Of a DNA stretch of 64,000 nt, positions 36,227 through 48,452 are shown in pieces. Where the stretch lies: the NCBI GenBank assembly GCA_029204225.1, contig CM055092.1:39071800-39135799 (forward strand). Direction: 5' to 3'. The translations under genes and the position numbers were made by a program. Below the pieces are notes generated by a model that made no database searches, was not told the DNA's origin, and saw only the letters and a program-made list of their open reading frames with translations. This DNA comes from Diphasiastrum complanatum (Eukaryota > Streptophyta > Lycopodiopsida > Lycopodiales > Lycopodiaceae). Each line of letters begins with the position of its first letter. Position 1 is the first letter of the stretch.

Positions 36227-37017
36227 TGCTTCCTATTCCTTGGCTCAGGGGTGAAGCTTCTGGAGATTGATTGATTGCTTCTACTTGTTTGGGTGGTTTA
36301 CTCCAAAATGTGTTCTCTCGTGTTTCGACTTCTAATCAGGATTCTGAGGAGCTTTCCCTTACAAAAATACAACATAAAGAAGTACATATAATAATAATGA
36401 ATGTGTTCCTCCGTGATTCCACCTTTGATTTTCTATAAAACAATAGAATACATGATTGAAATAAAAAATTTGAATGAGTGTTTGCTTGCTTCTTCCATAT
36501 TGCACTTTATTTGAGATTATTGCAACATGAACTATCATGAATGAGCCATCTTGACATTTGAGTTCCTCAAACCTTTGAAACCTATGAGTGAATACATTCC
36601 ATATGCTTCTTCTACTCCATTTACAACAAAAAATCTAGCCACAAAATACTAGTCCATCTTCAAGATCCAAAGGATGCAAAACAATGAACCTAGTTTCACC
36701 AAAATTTGGTAATTTTCACACATTGACACATTGCTCAAACATGAAGGAAGATAAGTAAGGTAGTATAGAAACACACTTCCTTGTTGTCCCTTGGACATAA
36801 TTTAAATCCTAAACAATATGCAAAAATAGATCCTTGGTGCCTTGAAAATTGGGTTCCATCTCGATGGCTTTTTCTAGCTCCAATTTATCAATGTTCACTT
36901 GTTTTGATGAAGCACAATAAGATCAAACTCTTGATTTTCCTTAAGAACATCATAACCCTTGCTTGAAAACATACTTCCAGATCCAAGATTTCCATCCATT
37001 GCATGAATACATTCTTG

Positions 37018-37115
37018 TATCTTCTACACAAGAAGACCCATCAAAAGATGAGAGAACAACATAGTTGGTGACTTCAACTTCCTTACCCTTTTCATCATAG
37101 GTGAGTCTTGATGAC
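37018..37115 (-). pseudogene. Short Copia remnant (integrase-RT linker region)
   Basis: On the minus strand it reads RLTYDEKGKEVEVTNYVV, resembling RLSYDDKGKQVDLDSTNYVF just before RT in the inner Copia. Nothing else of the element could be placed with confidence nearby. Confidence 0.4.
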
Positions 37116-37729
37116 TTTTTCCTTTGTCTTGTTGCTCTTTTGTCAAAGTGCTAACTTACTCCTTCTATGGTGAATTTTTCACACTTGTTTTGGATAGCTC
37201 AATGTTTTCTTTATAGCATCCAATCTTTTGTTTTCTTTTGCTTACAACCCTCACCATACTATCATCATGTATCAAATCATCTTCAATTCTATTCTATGCA
37301 AAGATTTCAACTTTTTCTTTTTCACCTCCAAATTCTCCATCTTTTTGCTCATCATTACTATTGAGTTTGCATTTTGTTTGTTTAAAACTACGGGTGAGAT
37401 TATTCCTGTGAATTGCCATATTTTGATGGGGGAATCAAGCACAAACATTAAAGTAAGTAAGCTCCTTTTTTTTAAAATGCTTATACAAGATTTTGGATAT
37501 AACATTTTGATTAAGGAATGAAAAATTTATAGGTTTATTCCCTCAGGCTTTTGGATGCACATAAACATGCATGATAGTAATTCATATACCTTGGATGATT
37601 CTTTTATGGATTATTACTAGAAGTTCAAATGTTTTTTGACACATCTTGACGATAGTGACATATTTTATTTACAGAAAGCTGTTTTATATTGGACACCTAT
37701 CAGACGTGTGCTTTCACTCATAAGTGAAT

Positions 37730-40700
37730 ATGAAGGGAATGAGTGATACAATGTCAACAATAGCAATAGTGGTTTGGCTAATTTTCTTTACTGGGTCACT
37801 CCCTTTATCAATATTTGCACTCAATAAGACAACTGCAATAAATCTTGCAAGAGCACGTATCAATGATGCAATGTTATCTCTAGAAGAGGTGGATGAGCAA
37901 GGGCTTTCTACGGAATGCACAAGTCAGCTACAAGTCATGCAGGTTTGTCTCAATTTTGCTTATAGCTAATACAATATAGTTTATATTCAATAGAAAACAC
38001 CCCTATGAAGACAAAAATAAAAGACTTGGTAACACCAATTAATTGTTACCATTGTGAAAGATTTAGTTTTATTAGATACACAAACTCACTACTATTAGGC
38101 ATCTTGGAAAATATTGTAGGTAGGACTCTCTGAATCAGAAAATTTTCTCATTGAGCAAAAAGAAGACGAGGCAAAAGAAGAACTGAATGTTGTGGAGGCA
38201 TACTTGGATGGATGCATAGAATCAATGAGCAAGTTTACAAAACCTAAGGCATTGGAAGCACGCATGAATTTAAGAAGAGTTGGCCAAAGTGTAGCAAGTG
38301 CTGAGAAACTTTTACAATTTGTAATGCTTGATCCAACTAAGCTACCATCTACCAATCAACCAATAAATACATTATCAGATATAGGAAGCAATAGTTCTCC
38401 TATGGAAACTCCAATAACATCTATATTGGTTGACTATTGTGGAGACCATCTTAAACTCCAAGGTGGAAGTGCGACAGTACGCCTCGATAAGACATGTGGT
38501 AAGGTTTTCAAGGTTCAAATCATAGCATGATGATAATCTCGGTGTGAATATAATCGCTTTAAGTTTGCATAGGAGATTGTTATCTATGCTAACAATGTAT
38601 AGTTGGCTTGGAATGTTGTCATTATATAGGTTCCAAATTTCATTCAAAAGACAAATTCTCCTCTGGAGTGTTTTCTGTCCACATTCGAACTCCAGTTAAA
38701 GGTCCTGGTGTGAGCAGTAGTTTTTATGTAAGGAATTTCAACTCTTTTTGCAGTTTCACATACATATTTGAAAATGTTGTTGCATCACATTGCTTTTATT
38801 TCTTATTTAAATATGATTCGTAGATCTTAAAGCATAGTTTCTTGATGTTAGTATAAATACACAAGCTATAAAAATAATTATGCTCAATTTTTTAATGGTA
38901 TCTTGAAGCTTATGCAAATATGGAGCTTTCCAATTTCATATTCCACTCATATTCACAATGAGAGAGTGGATGTCCAAATCTTACTTGAACCATCAACGAC
39001 TTATATTTGATTTTATTACCCTTTAGATAAACCACTAGAGCATTTTTGCATTAGAACATAGAACCTCCAAGGCCAAAAAACATAGCAAATGGCTATTATT
39101 CCACACTACAAAAAAAATTTATATGAATTATACTAGCAATAGTAGATGTGATGTAGCCAACATATTGAAGAATAAAGTGACGTGAAAATATAATCAAATC
39201 TATTATCCTCTTATCAAACTTTCACAGAGGAGAATTGTGTGTTGCATCTTGAGCAAATTTATCATATTTTCATACATGATAAATCCAAAATAGTGTCTAG
39301 GCCACATGATAAAGTTGAACAGTTTCAATTGATTGTCCTCAAATTTGATATTAAGAGTTGTGTTATAAGCTCTTTCGAGCCCATGTATAATAATAAATGA
39401 GCAATTATTTTGTTGAGAGATGAATGCTCATCAATACGTGTAGTAAAAATAATGCTTACCTTTTATTTCAACCAGTTGTCTCAGGGTTTAGATGTGAGGC
39501 TCATTGGTTAAGATATATATTCCTTAATGAGCAATCAAGATCAAACTTGGAGATGAACTGCAATTTGGCATTTGAACCAAGGAGGACCTAAGAGTAGACA
39601 TGAGGAGGGTCCCTTGAAATTTGAACTTTGTGAGAGGGGATCAACAAAAAGATTTTAATTTGTTGATCTATTAGTTGAAGATTTTGTGTACAAATAGATC
39701 TTAGTTCGTAGTTATGTAGATATACTATAGATATTTTGCATACATTATTCTTAAACACCTCTTAGATAAGGTCAAAAATCATTGTACTGCCCATATATTT
39801 GAAAGGCTACTTATGAAATTCATGGTTTAAAATTGTTATGGAGATGCAATCACGGTGCAATTTGATATTCTAATGTACTTCGGTATTTATGATCACTTGA
39901 GATCTCATTGATGCATTTAAACCCTATTAGTAATAGTTTGTAATGTTGGGTCCTTTCTTAAAACTTGTGGCATAGTTCATTTGTTTGCACAACCCAACAT
40001 GTAAGCCATAAACTTCTATTAGGCACATATTTTCTAAATCTAAGAGGGGACCTCCATACACTATTGCTGCTGTCTTTTTGGTATAGGTGGTCGTAATTCT
40101 TGAGTGATTGTTTGGCAAATTGTATAGGTAGTGCCTCTTTGAGATGGGCGGCTTGCTATGTAGTATATTGTTATTGTCTTTGATACATATATTGGAGTTT
40201 GATGTTTTATCCTTTGATGTTATATTTTACTGTTTTACGTCTTGTGTTGATGACTTCTCAAAGTTATTGTATTACTTGATATTGCAGATATCATCAAATG
40301 ACCAAACCAGTGATTCTATAAGTTTTGATTTTGCGGGGAACTACCCAAATAGGATATCAACAAACTATGCAGTGAACGGAAATTCTGGAGGGCATCAGGA
40401 AATATATGTGGTTTCTTTTGATACTTCTGTCAAGTTTCATACATACACCATAAAATGGGACAGTGACAGTATCATGTAAGAGACACTACTTTATTAGAAT
40501 TTGTGCTTCAAATGTAGTATTCTCTGTTTCTGGATCATATTCATCGTCACCGTCAAACTCGAAGCCTATTTGGTCTCGCCAAGACACAATGCTCATGATG
40601 TTATGAGACTGTTATGCAAAAAGATAAGCAAGAAAACATGTGCAATTTGCTCTTTTTGTAAAACAATTGATATCCATTTCCAGAGCAGGTTATAAGTATA

Positions 40701-43700
40701 GAAAGTTATATGAAGTAACTCAAATTACCTTCTTAGTCTACTGCTTCTTTTGCACATTCAGTGGAGAGTTCGTGGCTTCAAATACAACTATGTTATAAGT
40801 TCTACATATAAGACTTTGCAAGCCAGGAAGCTCGTCTCCAACTACAGGGAATAGATAACAATTCTATACTGCAGGTGGTTGGTGGATAATGTGTTACTGC
40901 GTACTGTGGTGAGAAGCAATGGTGAGGCATATCCTGTGAAGCCTGGAAGTGTGTATGGGTTTGTATGGGATGCTTCTTATGTTGCAAATGGAGGATATGC
41001 TGGCATAATCAACTGGTCTTTTGGACCCTTTTTCGTGTATTATGACAGCCTGGTTGCTACATCTCCTATTGCACCTGGAACATGGAAACCACCCGCTTTA
41101 ATAACAACAGTATCAGAAGTAGTACCAGTGCCGATGCGCCCACTTGCAATTGACTATTGCGGTTCAAACATCTTTGTTACAGAGACTGACACAATTGTCA
41201 CATATGACAGAGCAGGATGTGGTTTGTGCTCTCTTACACCTCCTGGATTGCTCCTCTTCTTCAGCTTTATTTCATATAAATTTCTTCCCATTGTATAGAC
41301 GTATATCATATTTTATGAACTTCTTCTCAGGTGGGAGGTTTCGATCGATTGCCAGATACCCATCTGGCACGTTTACTTCAAAAGTGAAGTGTGCCGCTGG
41401 TGATACCAGTGGTCTTTTGACAAGCATATATGTGAGAATGCTTCCTCCTAAGTTCTTTGTATGCCCACATAAATGGGTCTCAAATAGCTGAATTCACCTT
41501 TAGGTGCTAGTTATCAATTATGTCCTTCTTCATATATTTTTCTGTGAGCTGTCATCTTCTCAAGCATCAGAAGTTTCATAGATGACTTCTCACGGAAGGT
41601 GTGGGTCTATTTTCTTAGACAAAAATCACACTTGATGAGCTGCATCATTTTTCTGGGATTTTGATCTATTGCGATTGAGGTTTACAGTTGTTGTATTCAG
41701 CTGATGAGATGGGTTTGGTTTGATTGTTTCATACAGCTCTCATCATTAGAAGGAAGTCCTATTCAAGATGAGATCGATTTTGAGTGGCTTGGAAACAAAA
41801 AGACTGTTGTGCAAACAAATTTCTACGTGACAGGAACAGGAGGTCACGAAGTGATCATCGATTTGGGATTCGACTGCTCCCAGTCATACCATACCTACAC
41901 CATTGCATTCAACAATCAAAGAACTCAGTAAGTTCTCTGCTCACAAATTAAGTAAACCTATAACTACTGCACCACATTTGAGTCAAGTAAAGCTTATTAT
42001 TTTTAAGTGTAGTTACCTTGAATGCGAATGCTCTTTACACAACTATTTAGTTCTCCAATTTGTGTTCTGTAAACAAGCATGTAAAAGAGCTCAATTCACC
42101 ACTAGAAAGGCAATAATGAACTATCTAAAGGGCAATTTCTCAAGGGTTTTTGGCATGTGTCCTCTAATTTCAAAATGATAGGAGTAAAGAAGTGGGACTT
42201 CCAAAGAGAGGAAATGTTTTTTGGAAGGCTTGCAATATATAGATTTCCAACAACCACACATATTGTTTGTGGATAACCTGGCCCCTTACTTTTCAAAATT
42301 TTGACTTTTTTGTTTTCTAAAGAAAGAATCTAAAGGCCTCATCCAAGACTCAAAAACCAAGTAGTGTCTTAATCATTTCTACTAGAATTGTACCAAAAAT
42401 GGCTAATAGACCAAAAAAGCTTGTATTTGATTCTTCAAAAGCTTGTGTTTGATTCTTCAAAAGCAAGTATCATTTGGAATCAAAGTAGAAAACTCATCGA
42501 CAATGGTCATTCCATTACACGTACAATCCTTTTAACATCAATATTGTGGATTTGAGTAAAGATCAAAAAATGTACTCACTCCTACAAGAATTAAACATAT
42601 TATTTACCTATTAATCTCAAACTTAATCTGAAATAGGACATTTGTCATGAAGAATGATTAGATAAAATATGAAGTTAAAGGACCTATTAGAAAATAGCTT
42701 TATAGGCCATCAAGTCCATCTTGTACATCCCATCTTTTGCCCACTCTTAAAAAAATGATGGTGATTTGAAGGTTATCCATTGTAAGTAGGAAATTCAATT
42801 AAATTACCATTGCTATCAATATCCATTTCTAGAAAACTATGATCCACCAGATCAACATCTTTAAATCTGATCATAAAATTGCATTTTCTAGCCTTGTTTG
42901 GAATAACGAGGCATAACCAATAATTTCGAGTACTAGACTACTAGGTATCCAAGTCTAGGATTACGCGGAATCCTATATGCAATACATGAATGCAAGATTC
43001 TTCCCCTCTTGAACTAGTTCCGTCCTTAGTACAGGAAAGAAAATCATGAAATATTTCTTTAACTTTTAACACTTACTTAGAAAATCATTACCCTTAGTCT
43101 GACTCTAAATATCAAACAAGTACTTAGAGATAGAATGAAATTTGACTGATCTCACTCATGTCTAAGCAATGAATTCTATATAGTACCCATCATGGATCTA
43201 ATTAATGTGATTTAGATCTCTCTTGATCCAAAACTCTCCTTGATAGCTATGGAAATTCAATTATACTCACAAAACCAAGTTTCATGCCAAAAATTTCATC
43301 ACACTTGATACATGCAATCAAATCTTACGTAGGCTCTGATAACATGTGTACTTTTCACATGTGTGAGGACATCTCAAACAACATGAATGATCTCCTAAGG
43401 TGTTTGTGATTGCACAAATATCTTGCACTTGATTGATTCAACCATCTATCTTGAAAATTCTAAGGCAATAGCACATAGAACATGCATGAATCACTCACCA
43501 TTCAACATTCATATTGAGAGGCAACTTGTGATGAAAAAAAAACCAAGTAAAAAAGTGGCTTGCTCTCCAGTAGAGAGAGTATACAAGAAGTGGAGAGAGA
43601 GTATGCAAAAAACTCTATTTGTAGAATCTCAAAATCTCTCCAAAAAAAATATGAGCAGGTGTTCCAGCTTGCCTTCAGAATAGGCGCAATCTTGGACTCT

Positions 43701-45782
43701 CTCTCACTCTCTAATAGTGACTCGAGCTCCAAGAGGTGTAGTCAACAAGCAATATGATTGGACCTCTTACAAATCACCTCTAAATTTAATCGGTCTAGTG
43801 ACTTGGCCTCTCTTACACATGATTGGACCAAATCTATGAATCTCTCTCTTTTGGTTGGTCACATGACAACATGACAACACATGATTAAATGTCACTAGCG
43901 GTCTACCATCAAGCCAAGTGTCAAAAACCTACACTACCTCGAGCTACATCAAGAGCTATTTTTGGCCTAATCACTAACATGTGTACAAGAGGTGGAAAAG
44001 CCAAAGGACCCCCAAAACTCATGATAGATAACTTTTGCTATGTTTCATAGAATGTACAATTTTGTCTCTACTTTTCTTGATTGTCAAAAATTGATTGTGA
44101 ATCTCTCATCATCCATTTTATGGACAATATTAGGATCTTCCCTTCCACTTAAAACTCTTACTTTTACAAGTTATGTATACTTACTCTGTGTGTGTGTGTT
44201 TGTGTGTGTGTGTAATCATCAACCTCTTCTGGGGTCTTGCTAGGTCTTGTATAAGTTTGGTAAACAAAGTCCCTCCATGCATGGGCATATTTTTATTTGT
44301 GCTTGGTGGAAGATGATTTTTCCATGAGTACCAAAGGTTGTGATGATTTTGAAGCACCCAATGTTTTTATCAATTGCAAGATAAATTTCAAAATATTTTG
44401 GAACATACAACAAGATTTGGATATTGTTAAAGCTTGCTTTATTGCATTGAGGATTGATGACAACTTCAACTTTTGAAAACAAATTATTGTATTATTTTTT
44501 TGGATGTGTTGTGTCCATAAGTTTCACTAAAATAAACAATAAATTGATTGATGACAAAGTGGTCCTCTTCTAGGCTTTCATCGTCTCCATGCTTACAATT
44601 TAAGTGACCTACTACATTAAAGATTAGAAATGACTAGACACTTAGGTTGTTACTAGTAGAAAATTTTGCACATTGATTATTTCATTGTGAGATGTGTATA
44701 TTAATAGAGAACAAAGAATTTTCACATTGGAGAAACACCATTTACAACAAACTTCACAAGCTAGTGGCAGAGCAAAATTTTCTTAACTTCATCCTGTTGG
44801 AGTAGAATTCATATATGTACCTAAAGGTATTCCTAATGTCAAACGACTATGCTATGAGATACAATTGAAATAGTTAGTGATCTTGTTACAAAGGATGTAT
44901 GAGTTAGTCACTGAAGCTGAGATTTGGTTAGGTCAATTTAAACTTTAGTGATGAAAGAAGTAGATAATCATGGACTCTCATTTTTTAAGTGATAAGGGCA
45001 TGTTATTATGCAATAAGAGGTTTTGAGAAATAAAATGGTCTTTGAACTTAAAACCAAATGCTATGGTCTCCTTGACCAATCTAGAACTATTTTTTATGAA
45101 GACAAATGATTTGATTTGATGATTTAGAATTTTTGATATCAAATATGCTCAAAAGTTTATTATGGCGATACATTGAACCAAAAAGAAATATATTGTGGTT
45201 TGTAGAATATTTCTTTTAAGGACAAATAGTCAAGTATGAACACCACATTTTTTAGGTCTTTAGATAAGTATTTCTTTATATCTCAAATCGAGGGTACATG
45301 CCTATCATAATATGCTAGAATTACAAATGAGATAATGCGTGCAATACCTTCAAATGAGAGAAATTATGCAACACTTTTTGAATAAGTTAATTCTCAACAT
45401 ATTGCTCAAAGTAGTAGTCTCTAATGCATGCTCAAGGGATGAGTTGAACAAATGCTTCTATATCACGTTTGGAGCAATGGCTACCTATTTTAGTGGAATT
45501 AATATATAAAAAATAGATATTAAGCTTGAAAATATTTCTAAGGGTGATCCTCACATATTTTTATGTTGTTGTAGATGGCTTATAGATGGCAAAATTGTGA
45601 GAATCGTAACACAAGCACAGCAAATCTTGTTGGGTAAACCATACCCCATTAAACCCATGTACTTGTATGCATCTGTTTGGAATGCATCATTTGTCAATAA
45701 TGGAGAATGGGTTGGCAAATGGCATGGATATGGCTTGCCGTATATAGTTTCTTATAGTGACATCACGATTCAGTCACCATAA
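37730..45782 (+). CDS. Tandem-domain GH16 glycosidase/transglycosylase-like protein, 8 exons, 574 aa
   Basis: Exons inferred by eye: 37730-37942, 38120-38498, 38630-38727, 40288-40475, 40875-41221, 41331-41431, 41737-41927, 45575-45782. All introns have GT..AG borders, phases agree, and 1725 nt read without a stop. An in-frame TAA at 37721-37723 supports the ATG at 37730. Residues about 10-30 are hydrophobic (signal peptide or anchor). Residues about 31-165 are predicted helical and may be PMEI-like. GH16 domain 1 is about 185-375 and domain 2 about 390-574. Domain 2 has DEIDFEWLGN with E454, D456 and E458 in the ExDxE pattern of retaining GH16 enzymes. Domain 1 reads DSISFDFAGN (240-244) at that place and is probably catalytically dead. 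GH16 members of this type act on cell-wall beta-glucans or xyloglucan; the substrate here is unknown. No transcript was available to confirm the exon borders. Confidence 0.87.
38728..40287 (+). other. Intron 3 of the GH16 gene (1.56 kb)
   Basis: Donor GTAAGG and acceptor TTGCAG. It separates two coding halves of GH16 domain 1. The interior is AT-rich with no recognised transposon or ORF. Confidence 0.8.
42900..42980 (-). repeat. 81-bp dispersed repeat, inverted copy
   Basis: The reverse complement matches 35808-35888 with scattered substitutions over the same length. Confidence 0.75.
43332..43979 (-). repeat. Minus-strand Copia primer site and LTR remnant in intron 7
   Basis: On the minus strand TGTTATCAGAGCC (43332-43344) is one base from the primer consensus. 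The adjoining 43345-43979 starts TGTGTACTTTTCACATGTG on the plus strand and ends in ACA, about 635 bp. It shares features with the inner Copia LTR (CTCCTAAGGTGT, GATCCA-rich tracts, GAGAGAG motifs). No second LTR was found. Confidence 0.6.
44187..44213 (+). repeat. TG microsatellite
   Basis: (TG)7 then TT and (GT)6, 27 bp, inside intron 7. Confidence 0.93.
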
Positions 45783-45846
45783 CTTTTACAAAAAAAAATG
45801 ATAAACAACTTATGGATCATTATTATTTTAACCCTATGATAATTGT

Positions 45847-45852
45847 AATAAA
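45847..45852 (+). promoter_or_regulatory. Candidate polyadenylation signal of the GH16 gene
   Basis: AATAAA lies 65 bp after the stop codon at 45780-45782. Plant poly(A) signals are loose, so this is only a plausible site. Confidence 0.4.
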
Positions 45853-46250
45853 ATATTTAGTCAAAAGAGTACAACAATTATTATATCTCCAAGTTTTCAT
45901 GGTCTTGTAGAACAAACAGCTCTAAAAGTATCTCTAAAATACATCATCTAGTATTTTTGTACATCACATTCCATGTGTGAATATTTGTTTCATTCATCTA
46001 AAGGTTGCAAATTACAAGAAGGATATTTGGGTTGTGCAACAAAAATCAAGATACAAATTAATTTTCAAACTTTACAAAGCATATCAAAATAAGGTTACCC
46101 CATATCAGACTTTTGGTGAGTCCCTACTTGTATTAGACAAATATCAAATATATCCTACCATAAGATATGATAAGAGTTGTCTTGTACAAAGTATTAGTAA
46201 AATTAGTGATCTCAATGTCAACATGATTACAACATGACAAGAACAATACT

Positions 46251-46398
46251 CAAAGTTGCACTTACAATATGACAAAATTTGTTTATGACACCACACAAGA
46301 TACTAATTATAATACATTAGCACAAAAGTTGCACTTACTATACCACAAAAATTGTTAATGACACCACACAAGATACTAATATATATAATACATTAGCA
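46251..46398 (+). repeat. Tandem duplication of about 72-76 bp
   Basis: Two adjacent copies each run from CAAA(A)GTTGCACTTAC to ATAATACATTAGCA, with small differences, including a short TA insertion in the second. Confidence 0.88.
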
Positions 46399-47815
46399 CA
46401 ACACACAAGAGGTTTATGTATGCTTCTTGCATATACATAACACAAGCATAAAATTTTACCTATAAAGGTAATCCTAGATTGTTTACACCATAACCAATCT
46501 AGAAACATAATAAATGGTAAGTTCCTAATTTGTTGTACATGTCAAGAAAGTCGTCAAATTATGAGACAATACAAGGACTCGGGCTAGTTATACATGATAT
46601 TTAGGACCAAAGGTGGTGCCATTATTGATCGAAAGTTTCAATCATTAGCATGTATAAATTTCATAGGTAATGGAACTCTCGGATGGGGATATGAAATAAT
46701 CAACTTTTGCATGGTTTGAAACTTCTCCCAAGTCAATTTTAATGTTTTGAATCCACCTATCTAGTCAATGAAGGTTTAGAATGATGTTTCGATAGCTTGC
46801 GAAGGTTTCTAAACTAAACATATTTGAACCCTTGCACATATAATTTTTAGGTCTTTTGTGATGTCAGGTAAAGGTAAGTAAAGTGCACTATCATAGACTC
46901 ATGCTAATTCCTCCGAGACATGGTTGTCTATTTGCTAGGAAAAACAACAACTTTCATGATTTTTAGCCTTTTTTGAATAAACTTTGATTCATTTTGCAAA
47001 ATTGACTATTTTGATCATTTGTTTCTTGATTTTCTGATCATGCGTCTTATGAGCAATATATATATAAACAAATAGTCTCTAATGAATTTTCACACTACCT
47101 GTTTCACCAATTAACTTTCCACATGAGTAACCAGTCACTCAAGTCAATTCCAATGAATTAGAAATCTCAAATGTCCTGGTGCAGATCTTAATTGTACTAG
47201 TACAAAACCACATTTAAGTCCTTATCTAAATCACTTTTAAGTTAACCAATAAATCTTTCATAACAGGATTCGTTAACTTTGCAAGTAATTGTCCAACACA
47301 ATACTTGATCATATGTTTATGTTCATCGACTAGGTCAAGTGCACCAAATAACCCTAGTAACCAAGAATACATAGTAGATCCATACAAGAAATTGTACACA
47401 CATGAGAACAATCTCTCTATTGTCGGAATTCAAGGTGAACTAGAAGTAGAAACATTCACAATGGATTAAGTGATTAACATTTTATGAACAATCACAAATT
47501 ATGCATACAAGTGAAAGCAAAGTAGGATATAATTGGAGACAAATCTCTATACAAATAATATATGTATACAAGCATTGCCACTCTCTCTAGTCTCTCCAAC
47601 CTCTTCAAGCTCTTCCTTTTCTCTTCAACAGAAACAGGATGCCTATTTATACTAGTAGAGATAGAGAAATCCAAAGGCCAATGGTTTTCAAAGTGGAATA
47701 TCCAAAAGCCAACAACCAAGAGCCATATGTTACATAGGAGTTACAAAAGCAAATAAAAAGCCTTGGTATTGGACATCCAAGTGCTAATTAGAGAAGAAGG
47801 TCACTTGCCCCATGG

Positions 47816-47940
47816 ACCCCCCATTATGAGTCGGGCCTTTCCAAATTTGAGTACATGGACCAAAAATTAAAAAATGCTCCCCCATTATGAGTTGGGCCTC
47901 TCCAAACTTGAGTACATGGACCAAAAGTTTAAAAATACTC
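47816..47940 (+). repeat. Tandem duplication of about 62 bp
   Basis: Two adjacent copies share CCCCCATTATGAGT(C/T)GGGCC and TTGAGTACATGGACCAAAA, with a few substitutions. Confidence 0.88.
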
Positions 47941-48452
47941 CTTGGGTTCTCAAAATCATATACATTTTTCCAACTTCATCACACATGGCATTAACCCCAT
48001 GAAGTCACGCAATCCAAGCCTGGAATTAGCTCTGTGCTTGCCATACTATCTCTAGAGAAGATTTCACCTAGGGAGAAAATAAACTCTGATGCCCCCTAAC
48101 CACTGTCTAGGACGTACCTTCTGTTATCTCGGCTTCGTAGTCAGAGAATCAACAAAGAAATCTTCATTAAAGGACAAATAAGACAAATAGTGACTTCTAA
48201 CTATAGAACACCTCAACAAACAAATCTCTATTCTACCAACAAAGTGCACAGTCTAATTGACAAAGGCTGAGAACTTGAACTCGAAACATTGTTATTCTTG
48301 TTATTGAAACTCAAACTTTATTGAAACCCAAACCTGAACTCGAACTATATTCAAACTCAAACTTTACTCGAATTTGATTCAAACTCGAACTAGAACTAGA
48401 AAAATAAACGAACTCTTGAAACAAAATCAATCATTTTAACGATTAGATCGAC

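Larger units (their letters stand above)
35396..37017. other. Stretch upstream of the GH16 gene without a recognised gene
   Basis: AT-rich sequence that was contiguous with about 29401 before the Copia insertion. It holds one arm of a dispersed inverted repeat (35808-35888) and a tandem duplication (36025-36226). No polyprotein motif could be read reliably. Confidence 0.5.
41928..45574 (+). other. Intron 7 of the GH16 gene (3.65 kb) carrying repeats
   Basis: Donor GTAAGT and acceptor TTGTAG. The corresponding domain-1 intron (exon 4 to 5) is only 399 bp, so this intron has been enlarged. It contains a short tandem pair of GCTTGT(A/G)TTTGATTCTTCAAAA near 42418-42465, the inverted copy of the 81-bp repeat (42900-42980), a minus-strand LTR with primer site (43332-43979) and a TG microsatellite. 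Confidence 0.82.
45860..48452. other. Intergenic stretch without a recognised gene
   Basis: AT-rich. It contains two tandem duplications (46251-46398 and 47816-47940) and, on the minus strand, a TATA-like ACTAGTATAAATAGG near 47640-47655 that suggests an old minus-strand LTR spanning roughly 47410-48060. Degenerate AACTCGAA-type repeats occupy about 48265-48415. No coding motif was recognised. Confidence 0.5.

Noticed and set aside
37228-37521. Possible upstream exon of the GH16 gene
   Set aside because: The peptide is Phe/Ile/Lys-rich with no domain, and an in-frame TAA at 37721 precedes the chosen ATG, so it does not connect in frame.
45977-46237. Additional exon after the GH16 stop
   Set aside because: The stop at 45780-45782 ends domain 2 at the expected place and the following frame has no GH16 or XET C-terminal motif.
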